This document shows, piece by piece, positions 39,156-47,299 of a stretch of 64,000 bases of DNA (the first letter of the stretch is position 1; each line of letters begins with the position of its first letter). The DNA lies in assembly GCA_049647585.1 (NCBI GenBank), contig JBARXY010000007.1, positions 1 to 64,000 of the forward strand, written 5' to 3'. The notes under the pieces were generated by a model. It saw nothing but the letters and a program-made list of their open reading frames with translations, did no database searches and had not been told where the DNA came from. The DNA comes from JAGQSZ01 sp049647585. Its GTDB lineage: Bacteria > Actinomycetota > Acidimicrobiia > Acidimicrobiales > Microtrichaceae. The translations under genes and the position numbers were made by a program.

Positions 39156-41882
39156 TCAGGTCTGCTGGCGACGCCGGAATCGTTGATAGGCGGCGGCGCC
39201 CAACAACGCGATCACGGTCGCCGCAGCCACACCGCTGATCAGTAGGCCGGCCGTCACCCCTCGAGGCTCGTAGGTCAGCACCACGGTGTGTTCACCCTTA
39301 GCGATCGGCACGGCACCGCTCGAATGGTCGGCGGCGAGGATCTCGGTCTTTTTTCCGTCGACCTCGGCGACCCATCCGTGCTGGATGGGATCGGCGACGA
39401 CCAGGAAACCGGGTCCGTCGGCGTCGACGTCGATATCAAGGGCATCGTATGAGTCGTCGACCACCTTGACCGTGCCGGATCCACCGGTGGGCAGGTTCGC
39501 GGGCTTGTCGAGAACGATTGTGTCGTCATCGATATCGCCGGCCCGGATAGCCGCAATGCGCTCGGTCGGGTCCTCGATGACCTTGTCATTGGCCGCCCAG
39601 CGGATTCGCGGGAGAGCGTTCGTCCGTCGATATATCCATGCGCCGCCGGCATAGCTGAGGACCAGCCCGTCGTTCTGGGCATGACAGACGGTGAGGTCCC
39701 GGAGTCGGCCGAGTGGGGCGCTGCTCTCCAGGGTCAGCTCGATGCTTCCGGGTTGCAGTTCCAGAAGCGGGACCACGACCGTCAGCGAGGTGCCGGCCTC
39801 GACGTCACCGTTCAGGGTGCGTTCACCCCGGACCACCTTGCCGTCGTCGGTTCGTGCCCGCACGACCAGTGACGTGCCCCGATCGAGACTCCGCGGCGTG
39901 CTGAAGGTGACCCCTCGGATACCCGGGCCGGTCACTTGGAAGGCTGAGGTCAAGCGACCGTCATCAGAGGGCTCAAGCGGTGTCGGAGGTACATCCCCAA
40001 GACAGCGGGCGACGCCCGCCGGGTCGGCCCAGTAGGCAACGCCCATCCGGTCGAACACCGGGGACGATGCACTGACTGGATCTTCGAATGAGACGAACGT
40101 CGGGGAACGCATCAGCGCGCCAGCCGAGATGAGCGACTCGGCCCAACGTTGGTCGAAGAAGTTGTGCCCACCGACGTTGCGCAGCCCGTAGTAGGTGCTC
40201 GTTCCCGGGAAGAAGGTCAGGCTGAGCGAGGCGAAGCGTTCCTCTCCGAGCACGTCGCTGAGGAACTCGTGCGAAGAGGTTTCCGGGTAGAACTCATCAG
40301 GCTGGCTCCGGGGCCAGTAGGGAAGTATCCAGCTCACGGCGTCGACGACAACCACCAGGGCCACCACGGCAATCGCGCCGTAGCGCAGTCGGGGTAGTCG
40401 GCTCCAGTGGACCATGGTGACGATTGCGAGGGTGGCGATCGCAGCGAGCACGATGGCGCGGATCACCTCGCCCTGCACGTAGCCGTGAAGGTCCGCCGGA
40501 GCGTCCCGGACGAAGCCCAACAAGTAGACCGTGCCGCCGGCGAGGAGCACGACCGTCCAGGCCGTGGCCGCCCATCTGAGAGCGCGGGCGGATATCGGCT
40601 GCATGAGCCGATCCAGGCCGAGGCCGGCCCCCAGCGCCAGTAGGAGCAGTGCGCTCGCCTTGACGCGGTCTGCGAGGTTCGTCGACAGGACCGGTAGGCC
40701 ACGGAACATGTCGTAGATCGGCTCGACCCCGAAGCTGTACAGCAACATGATCGATCCGGCTCCGACGGTCAGAAGCAGCAGCAGGTCCTTGGTCGACGGG
40801 CGCCCGCTGAAGACGACGACGAGAACCGCCGTGGCGCAGGCGAGCAGGGCGGCACCGCCGATGAAGCCGACGACCTCGATGTAGTTGAGGGGTCCGAAGT
40901 AGCGCTCGGCCGGACCCAGCGCGTTCGGGGCCAGCAGTGTGCCCAGGCCGCGGGCCAACGGACTGTCCGCAGTGACCTTTCTGTTGAGGCCGTAGCTGCC
41001 CAGCCGAAGGGCGAAGGGGACCACGGTGATGGCGCTGAGCATCGCGCCCAGGACCGCCGCTCCAACAGCTGCGGCGCTGCGCCGGAGCGCGTCCAGCCAG
41101 CCTTCGGACATCTGCACCAGCCGGAAAGTGAGGACGATCGCGGCGGTGCCTACGCCCACCGCTGCGACCGCAGGGAATCCTTCGAGAATGGTGGAGCCCA
41201 CGATGAGTGCGGCAACAGCAATCCGGTCTGGACTGGTCCGTTCAAGTAGCCGATCGAATGCCCACAGGATGCCGGCTGCGAACATCGAGACCCTGGTGTG
41301 GGGCCAGTTCACCCACACCACTTGGAATCCCGACAGCGCGAACATCACCCCTGCGATGCTCGCGGGCCACCGCCTGGTCCCGACCCGGCGAAGGAACAGG
41401 AATACGAAACTCCAGGCTCCGATGAGTTCCAGAGCCTTGAGTAGCGCCGGCGTGTACCAGCCGGGGGTGATGAGAGCGATGGCGTTCGACGGGGCGGCCG
41501 CGCTTAACCCAAGGCTCGTGGCAAGGTCGGCACCTCCACTGGCAAGCGGGTTCCACAGCGGCCAGTCACCGGCCCGTATCCGGGACACCACCTGCTCCCG
41601 TTGGGGAAAAACGCTGTCGAAGTTGTCCGAGAACGGAGCGCCGTGGGTCAGGGTCGCATCGTCGGCGCGCTGGGAGGCCCACGGTTCCCACTGGTAAAGC
41701 TGATCCGCCGGCGAGAGCGATCTGACCCCGATCAAGTGCGGTCCGAAGAGCACTACTACCAGCAGAAGCGGAAGGAGCGCGGGGGCGAGCCTGCGCAGGC
41801 GTCCGAATCGTTGACCCGAGAATTCCGGCGGGACGTCGCTGTCCTCGATGTCTGGCACCGAGCGGTGCGGTGTCGACGCCAT
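39156..41882 (-). CDS. YfhO-like large membrane protein
   Basis: A 908-residue protein with about 13-14 membrane segments in residues 30-530 and a large extracytoplasmic region (about 535-870) closed by one last segment. The first loop (SPADQLYQWEPW) and the C-terminal block (GWVAEVDGKKTEI, then KGEHTVVLTYEP) are typical of the YfhO family, implicated in glycosylating surface polymers such as lipoteichoic acid in Bacillus and Listeria. It probably uses a lipid-linked sugar outside the membrane. It is convergent with the Wzt gene, and its start faces the lpdA-type gene. Confidence 0.87.
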   Translation of the reverse strand: MASTPHRSVPDIEDSDVPPEFSGQRFGRLRRLAPALLPLLLVVVLFGPHLIGVRSLSPADQLYQWEPWASQRADDATLTHGAPFSDNFDSVFPQREQVVSRIRAGDWPLWNPLASGGADLATSLGLSAAAPSNAIALITPGWYTPALLKALELIGAWSFVFLFLRRVGTRRWPASIAGVMFALSGFQVVWVNWPHTRVSMFAAGILWAFDRLLERTSPDRIAVAALIVGSTILEGFPAVAAVGVGTAAIVLTFRLVQMSEGWLDALRRSAAAVGAAVLGAMLSAITVVPFALRLGSYGLNRKVTADSPLARGLGTLLAPNALGPAERYFGPLNYIEVVGFIGGAALLACATAVLVVVFSGRPSTKDLLLLLTVGAGSIMLLYSFGVEPIYDMFRGLPVLSTNLADRVKASALLLLALGAGLGLDRLMQPISARALRWAATAWTVVLLAGGTVYLLGFVRDAPADLHGYVQGEVIRAIVLAAIATLAIVTMVHWSRLPRLRYGAIAVVALVVVVDAVSWILPYWPRSQPDEFYPETSSHEFLSDVLGEERFASLSLTFFPGTSTYYGLRNVGGHNFFDQRWAESLISAGALMRSPTFVSFEDPVSASSPVFDRMGVAYWADPAGVARCLGDVPPTPLEPSDDGRLTSAFQVTGPGIRGVTFSTPRSLDRGTSLVVRARTDDGKVVRGERTLNGDVEAGTSLTVVVPLLELQPGSIELTLESSAPLGRLRDLTVCHAQNDGLVLSYAGGAWIYRRTNALPRIRWAANDKVIEDPTERIAAIRAGDIDDDTIVLDKPANLPTGGSGTVKVVDDSYDALDIDVDADGPGFLVVADPIQHGWVAEVDGKKTEILAADHSSGAVPIAKGEHTVVLTYEPRGVTAGLLISGVAAATVIALLGAAAYQRFRRRQQT

Positions 41883-41948
41883 CGCGGCAGATAGTAGTTA
41901 CCCACCGGGTGTGTCGCGAAGCTGCAGGCCTTGGTCAGCGGTCGGCGC

Positions 41949-41975
41949 TTGACCGAATGCGTCCTCCGGTAGCCT
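41949..41975 (+). promoter_or_regulatory. putative leaderless promoter for the quinone reductase gene
   Basis: TTGACC (41949-41954), a 15-bp spacer and TAGCCT (41970-41975), which ends 6 nt before ATG 41982. No ribosome site is visible. Confidence 0.45.
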
Positions 41976-41981
41976 TCAACC

Positions 41982-43343
41982 ATGGCGTTACGGTTCGTGA
42001 TCATCGGTGGTGGCCCAGCTGGTACCCAGGCGGCGACCAACGCAGCTCGACTCGGTGCCGAGGTGACGCTCATCGAGCGAGACGTCGTCGGTGGCGCCGC
42101 TCACCTGTGGGATTGTGTGCCTTCCAAGGCGATGATCGCCACGGGAGGGGCACTACGGGACGTCACCGGTTCGGTGGGAATGGGTATCGACGTTGCCACC
42201 CCGACCGTTGATCTGGAGGCACTCCGCAAGCGTGTCGAAGGTGTCGAGTCCCAACTCGAGAGCTCCGGAAGACGGCTGCTCGAGAGCCAAGGTGTTGAAC
42301 TGGTACGTGGGACCGGTCGCCTGGTGGACCCCCACACTGTCGTCGCGGACACCGATTCCGGTCCGCTCGAATTCGAAGCGGATGCGATTCTGGTCTCGAC
42401 CGGCAGTCGTCCCCGGATCCCTGATTGGGCCAATCCCGATGGCGAACGGATCCTGACGACACGTGACGCCTATCCGCCGCGGACCATGCCTGAACACCTG
42501 GTGGTCATCGGGTCAGGAGTGACCGGCGTCGAGTTCGTCCACATGTTCTCCAGCTTCGGTTCCGAGGTGACCCTGGTCGTCTCACGCCAACAGGTCCTGC
42601 CATCCAAGGACCCAGAGGTCGCTGCGGTACTCGAGGAGAACTTCATCGACAGGGGAGTGCGCCTCTACAAAGGTGCCCGGGCAGTAGGCATCACCACTAC
42701 GGATAATGGCGTGACCGTTCAGTGCGATGACGGTCGAACCGCAGAAGGCAGCCACGCCCTGTTGGCCATCGGGTCCGTTCCGAACGTCGACGGACTCGGG
42801 CTCGCCGAGGCGGGGGTCCATATGGACGGTGGCTGGGTGGTCAACCTGGACCATCATCTGCGGACGAACATTCCGCACATTTATGTGGCTGGCGACATTT
42901 CGGGAAAACTCCCACTCTCCTCGGTCGCTTCCATGCAGGGACGCAAGATTGCAGATCACGTGATGGGGCTCCACAAGATCGATCACCGTCACATCGACTA
43001 CGAGAAGGCCGCCTCGGCAATCTTCACCGACCCCGAGATCGCCGACGTGGGGCTCGCCGAGGCGGACGCATTCTCCGAGGGGCGAAAGGTCAGGGTCACA
43101 AAGGTGCCCTTCGCGTCCTCGGCAAAGGCAGTCATCAACAACGAGCCCCGCGGGTTCGTGAAGATCATCTCGGACCCCGCAACCGGTGTCGTCCTCGGTG
43201 GGTCGATCGTCGGTCGCCATGCCGCTGAGTTGATCTCGGTACTGGCACTTGCGGTGACGAATTCGCTTCGGGTGAATGATATTGCCGAGTGCATTTTCGT
43301 CCATCCGGCACTTTCCGAGGCCCTCTCGGACGCTGCGGAGTAG
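41982..43343 (+). CDS. lpdA: NAD(P)H-quinone dehydrogenase, LpdA type
   Basis: A 453-residue flavoprotein of the disulfide-reductase fold: FAD motif GGGPAGTQAA at the N-terminus, NAD motif GSGVTGVEF near residue 180, the ATGDISG-type second FAD motif (VAGDISGKLPL), and a dimerisation domain with HPALSEAL. Where lipoamide dehydrogenases have CxxxxC, this protein reads AAHLWDCVPSK, with only one Cys. That matches the mycobacterial LpdA (Rv3303c) group, which reduces quinones rather than disulfides. It would recycle menaquinone analogues or protect against oxidative stress. It is unrelated to the glycan genes on both sides. Confidence 0.93.
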   Translation: MALRFVIIGGGPAGTQAATNAARLGAEVTLIERDVVGGAAHLWDCVPSKAMIATGGALRDVTGSVGMGIDVATPTVDLEALRKRVEGVESQLESSGRRLLESQGVELVRGTGRLVDPHTVVADTDSGPLEFEADAILVSTGSRPRIPDWANPDGERILTTRDAYPPRTMPEHLVVIGSGVTGVEFVHMFSSFGSEVTLVVSRQQVLPSKDPEVAAVLEENFIDRGVRLYKGARAVGITTTDNGVTVQCDDGRTAEGSHALLAIGSVPNVDGLGLAEAGVHMDGGWVVNLDHHLRTNIPHIYVAGDISGKLPLSSVASMQGRKIADHVMGLHKIDHRHIDYEKAASAIFTDPEIADVGLAEADAFSEGRKVRVTKVPFASSAKAVINNEPRGFVKIISDPATGVVLGGSIVGRHAAELISVLALAVTNSLRVNDIAECIFVHPALSEALSDAAE

Positions 43344-43380
43344 TAGCTGCGGGGTTCGCACCGCCCCGAAGGGCATCCTC

Positions 43381-43449
43381 TAGAGTTGCCGGGTGCCTGT
43401 CTCCGTTCTGGAAGTTCCACGCCTGGTGGCAGTTTGGTGTCCCAGATGA
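43381..43449 (+). promoter_or_regulatory. leaderless-type -10 and possible 18-codon leader frame before the GT2 gene
   Basis: TAGAGT (43381-43386) ends 6 nt before a GTG at 43393. That GTG opens an 18-codon frame (MPVSVLEVPRLVAVWCPR) whose TGA (43447-43449) overlaps the ATG of the glycosyltransferase (43446) as ATGA. The geometry suggests a short translated leader coupled to the GT2 gene. The frame is short enough to arise by chance. Confidence 0.35.
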
Positions 43450-44399
43450 AGTTGATCATCCAGATCCCTTGCTACAACGAGGAGGAGACGCTGCCGGCGA
43501 CGCTGGCAGACCTTCCCCGGAAAGTGCCGGGATTCGACATCGTTGAATGGCTCGTCATCGACGATGGCAGCGCCGACCGGACTTCTGAGGTCGCCCGCGA
43601 ACATGGTGTCGATCATGTGGTTCGTGTGCCCCAGAACCGTGGCCTTGCTAACGCCTTTCTGACCGGTTTGGACTCGGCACTCAAGGCGGGAGCGGACGTA
43701 ATCGTCAACACGGACGCGGACAACCAGTACGACGGCTCGTGCATACCGGACCTGGTGGCGCCGATCGTCGCCGGTAGCGCCGATCTGGTCATCGGCGAAC
43801 GGCCGATCGAGGCCGTCGACGACTTCTCGCCCTTGAAGAAGAAGCTTCAGAGGGCCGGCAGCGCCGTAGTTAGGGGATTTTCGGGAACCAACGTCGGAGA
43901 CGCCGCCTCGGGCTTCCGGGCGTTCAGCCGTGAAACCGCCATTCGCACCCAGGTGTTCGGCAAGTACTCCTACACGATGGAGACGATCGTCCAGGCAGGT
44001 TGGGAAGGGATCACCATCTGCGGAGTGCCCATCCGGGTAAACCCGAAGACACGGGAATCACGTTTGGTCAAGAGCATCCCTCGCTACATCTGGCGTTCCG
44101 GCACAACCATCGTCAGGTCGTTCGCGCTCTACAAGCCGATGAGGTTCTTCTTCGGACTGGGAGTGCCTCCGTTTCTGGTCGGTCTGGCGCTCGTACTCCG
44201 CTGGTTCTATCTGCATGTTCTGACCGACGACGCGGCCAGTCGCGTTCCCAGCCTGGTCGGTGCCGCAGTCATGATGTTGCTTGCCGCACAGATCTGGATC
44301 TTCGGACTGTTGGCGGACCTGCTGTCGGCCAACAGGAAGATCATCGCCGCCACCAAGGTTTCGTTGCGGCGCCAGGAACTCGACGAGAGTTCGGGTTGA
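43446..44399 (+). CDS. GT2 glycosyltransferase, polyprenyl-phosphate sugar synthase-like
   Basis: A 317-residue protein. The GT-A domain (residues 1-220) has IQIPCYNEEETL, VIDDGSADRT, VNTDADNQYDG as the metal-binding DxD, and the GFRAFSRE segment of dolichol-phosphate-mannose-synthase-like enzymes. Two membrane segments close the protein (about 235-255 and 275-300). It would load a sugar on undecaprenyl phosphate for the GT-C-type enzymes in the window. ATG 43446 is chosen at the conserved KLIIQIPCYN. In-frame GTG/TTG codons just upstream are alternatives. Its stop overlaps the next start (TTGA). Confidence 0.9.
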   Translation: MKLIIQIPCYNEEETLPATLADLPRKVPGFDIVEWLVIDDGSADRTSEVAREHGVDHVVRVPQNRGLANAFLTGLDSALKAGADVIVNTDADNQYDGSCIPDLVAPIVAGSADLVIGERPIEAVDDFSPLKKKLQRAGSAVVRGFSGTNVGDAASGFRAFSRETAIRTQVFGKYSYTMETIVQAGWEGITICGVPIRVNPKTRESRLVKSIPRYIWRSGTTIVRSFALYKPMRFFFGLGVPPFLVGLALVLRWFYLHVLTDDAASRVPSLVGAAVMMLLAAQIWIFGLLADLLSANRKIIAATKVSLRRQELDESSG

Positions 44400-46333
44400 A
44401 CGCAGAGCCCGGTCCGCGTTCGGACCGAATTGTCTTCTTCGGCTCCTACGACCAGAGCCTGCACCCGCGGGTAGCGGTTCTGCGCGAGGGGCTCATCGCC
44501 CTTGGTCACGACGTCACCCAGGTCAACGAGCCCCTCGGGCTGTCGACCGCCGACAAGGTCCATGCCGCAAGTTCGACAGGGGGTGCACTGCGACTGCTGC
44601 GGGCCATCCTCGTCGCCTGGATTCCGCTGTGGCGACGAGGGCGAAAGGTGGAGACCCCGGACCTGGTCGTGGTCGGCTACCTGGGACATTTTGATGTTCA
44701 CCTCGCCAGAATGGTCTGGCCGAAGGCGGTCATTGCGCTCGATCACATGGTCGGCCTCGCCGACACGGCTCGCGACAGAGGTGTGGCGACCGGGCTCAAG
44801 TACAGGTTTCTGAGCTCTCTCGACCGGGCGGCGCTGCGGAAGGCCGACGTAGTGCTCGTCGACACCGCCGAAGAGCTCGGGCAATTGTCCGAAGAGGTCG
44901 CGAACCGAGCCGTGGTTGTGCCGGTCGGAGCCACACAGGTCTGGTTCGAACAGTCCACCCCGCCGCCTCCGCCTCCACTGAAGGTGTGCTTCGTGGGGCT
45001 GTACACACCCTTGCACGGGGCGACCGTCATCGGGCGGGCAATCGCCCGACTGGCAAATGACCCGCGCATCGAGTTCACGATGGTCGGCTCCGGCCAGGAC
45101 CTCGACGGGACCGTCTCGGCAGCGAACCAAGGCACAGCGAGCGACGGCAGGACCGCTGAGAACGTGCGTTGGATCGACTGGGTCGACAACGCCGCTCTAC
45201 CCGACCTGGTTGCGTCGCAGCATGTCTGCCTGGGCATCTTTGGCACGACCCCGAAGGCCATGCGGGTGGTTCCGACGAAGGTGTACCAGGGCCTGGCGGC
45301 CGGAAATCTCGTTGTGACCTCCGATACCGAAGTCCAACGCCGAGCACTGGGCGACGTTGCCCTCTACGTACCGGCGGGGGATGACGAGGCCCTCGCCGAA
45401 TGCCTGTCCAAGGTTGCCGACGACCCGGAACGCTACGGAATCGGTGCATCAGCGGGCCGGGAGAGGGCGGAGAACTTTCTGCCCGAACGGGTCGTGAAGG
45501 CACTTGATGACCGGAGAGGAGCCCGGAGAGGAGCGATGTCGCCACGGACAGACCTTTCCCAAGGGCCTGCGATTCCCCCCAATGGCTGGCTGCGCTTCGA
45601 TCTACTGCGCGGCTATTTCGGAAACCTGGCTCCGTCGAAGGTGCTCGAGATCGGCCCCGGCAGGGGAGCGGTTGCGGCCCGATTGGTGAAGGCCGGTCAC
45701 GACTACACCGGTGTCGAGATGTCGACCGAGGCGCGAACTGCCACAGCCGAACTGGTCCGCGGTATTCCCGAGGGCACAGGTCGACTCCTGGAGTCGCTCG
45801 ATGAACTCGCCGGGGACGAACTATTCGACGTCGTGTGCGCTTTCGAGGTTCTGGAACATGTCGAACATGACAGGACGGTCCTTGGTGAGTGGGTCAGCCA
45901 TCTTCAGCCAGGTGGACTGTTGTTGCTGTCGGTTCCCGCGTGGCCACAGCGCTACTCGACCCACGATTTCGAAGTTGGCCACTTCCGCCGCTACGAACCC
46001 CAAGAGCTGGCGGCCATGGCAACCGATCTGGGTCTGGTGGACGTCGAGGCGCGCCTCTATGGATTTCCGCTCGGCTTCGGACTCGAGTGGATCCGCAACA
46101 CGATGTCGAAGCGCATCCAGAGGGGATCCGAGGTCGAAGCGGAGTCCACCCTCGATCGGACCAAGCGGAGCGGCGGCTGGTTCCAGCCTCCCAGATCGGC
46201 AAATTCGTTCATCCGTGCAGGAACCTGGCCGTTCCGAGTGGCCCAACGATTGGTTCCCAATAGGGGGACGGGACTGCTGTTGATCGCCCGCAAACCGGCA
46301 CTGGGCGAAGCCCGCCCCGGCAGTCGTGGTTGA
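44396..46333 (+). CDS. fused GT4-like glycosyltransferase and SAM-dependent methyltransferase
   Basis: One 645-residue frame. Residues 1-375 are a GT-B fold (RIVFFGSYDQSLHPR at the start, LKVCFVGLYTPLHGA opening the second Rossmann domain, MRVVPTKVYQGLAAG as the donor-binding loop). Residues about 395-635 are a class I methyltransferase (VLEIGPGRGAVAARL, GVEMSTEA, CAFEVLEHVEHD, then FRRYEPQEL). The junction holds a 12-bp tandem duplication with a ribosome-site-like sequence and an in-frame ATG at 45536 (Met381). The second half may thus also be made alone. TTG 44396 overlaps the upstream stop and has GAGAG before it. The combination suggests that a sugar is added and methylated by one protein. 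Confidence 0.85.
   Translation: MNAEPGPRSDRIVFFGSYDQSLHPRVAVLREGLIALGHDVTQVNEPLGLSTADKVHAASSTGGALRLLRAILVAWIPLWRRGRKVETPDLVVVGYLGHFDVHLARMVWPKAVIALDHMVGLADTARDRGVATGLKYRFLSSLDRAALRKADVVLVDTAEELGQLSEEVANRAVVVPVGATQVWFEQSTPPPPPPLKVCFVGLYTPLHGATVIGRAIARLANDPRIEFTMVGSGQDLDGTVSAANQGTASDGRTAENVRWIDWVDNAALPDLVASQHVCLGIFGTTPKAMRVVPTKVYQGLAAGNLVVTSDTEVQRRALGDVALYVPAGDDEALAECLSKVADDPERYGIGASAGRERAENFLPERVVKALDDRRGARRGAMSPRTDLSQGPAIPPNGWLRFDLLRGYFGNLAPSKVLEIGPGRGAVAARLVKAGHDYTGVEMSTEARTATAELVRGIPEGTGRLLESLDELAGDELFDVVCAFEVLEHVEHDRTVLGEWVSHLQPGGLLLLSVPAWPQRYSTHDFEVGHFRRYEPQELAAMATDLGLVDVEARLYGFPLGFGLEWIRNTMSKRIQRGSEVEAESTLDRTKRSGGWFQPPRSANSFIRAGTWPFRVAQRLVPNRGTGLLLIARKPALGEARPGSRG
45511..45534 (+). repeat. 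12-bp tandem duplication with internal ribosome-site-like sequence
   Basis: CCGGAGAGGAGC occurs twice head to tail, directly before an in-frame ATG (45536). The unit contains GGAGAGGAG, a strong Shine-Dalgarno-like sequence, and its length keeps the frame. It marks the junction of the glycosyltransferase and methyltransferase halves. Confidence 0.92.
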
Positions 46334-47238
46334 TGAAGAACCGATGGATCCGTCTTGTCGTTCTGGCCGTTGGAATACCGGCGATCGTCATAGCCGGCTG
46401 GTACACCTACGGCGATATCAAGGAGCTTGACGCCCCACCGCTGTGGGCGCTCATACCTGCAGCGATGGCCAACATCGTCTCGCTGTGGTGCAGTTCGCGG
46501 AGCTGGGAGGTGCTCTTCGGCGCTGCGGTCCCGCGCAGGGTCCTCAACGACGCCTTCTACAGCTCACAGTTGATGAAGTACACCCCCGTCGGTGGCTTCG
46601 CACAGGCGTTGGGTCAGGCAGCGATGGCGCGGACCGAGGAGGTCGGCACGGCCCGGGCGGGTACCGCGATGCTCGTCTCCAAGCTGACGATGGTCATCTC
46701 GGGTGGAGTGTTCGGACCAGTTCTGAGCCTCTCCAATCCATCCATGCCCGGATGGATCCGTATCGCTCTCCTCCTCACGCCCCTCATATTCCTCTTCGGC
46801 AAACGGGAGCTGTTGCAGTGGTCTCTGGACCAACTGCGCAAGGTGCTTCCGCGCACCCCCGACCATACGGTTCTTCCTGCTCAGTCAGATGTCTGGATCT
46901 CGGTACTGTGGGCCGTTCCGGCTCTGGGCTTCGCAGGCGTGGCATTCGCTTGCCTTTCGGTACCCGCCGGAATTGACGTCAACTTCGTACAGGCCTCGGC
47001 CGGTTTCGCGTTGGCCTGGGTCGTCGGATTCCTGGTGATACCGGTCCCGGCAGGGTTGGGTGTCAGGGAGGCATCGCTGGGGCTGCTCGTCGGCGGCAAC
47101 CCGGGAGCAAAGCTGGTCGCAGCGGTGCTGTTCAGGGCAGTAGCGATCGTGACCGAGGCTCTGCTCTTCTCGGTCGTCAAACTGCGAAACCGGGGAACGG
47201 GGCTGGGCAGCGACGCGCAATCCGGATCTGACCAGTAG
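46333..47238 (+). CDS. LPG_synthase_TM (UPF0104) membrane protein
   Basis: A 301-residue protein with about eight membrane segments. The conserved blocks FYSSQLMKYTPVGGFAQALG and, near the end, VIPVPAGLGVREASLG mark the flippase-like domain family named after lysyl-phosphatidylglycerol synthase. No synthetase domain is attached, so it is not a lysyl-PG synthase; stand-alone members next to glycan genes are suspected to move lipid-linked sugars. ATG 46333 overlaps the stop of the fusion gene (TGATG), so translation is coupled. Confidence 0.87.
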   Translation: MKNRWIRLVVLAVGIPAIVIAGWYTYGDIKELDAPPLWALIPAAMANIVSLWCSSRSWEVLFGAAVPRRVLNDAFYSSQLMKYTPVGGFAQALGQAAMARTEEVGTARAGTAMLVSKLTMVISGGVFGPVLSLSNPSMPGWIRIALLLTPLIFLFGKRELLQWSLDQLRKVLPRTPDHTVLPAQSDVWISVLWAVPALGFAGVAFACLSVPAGIDVNFVQASAGFALAWVVGFLVIPVPAGLGVREASLGLLVGGNPGAKLVAAVLFRAVAIVTEALLFSVVKLRNRGTGLGSDAQSGSDQ

Positions 47239-47299
47239 CCGGGTCGGGTATGGTTCGCGCAAGTGGCAGCGTCGCCACCGATAGTTGGGGGAGGAACCC

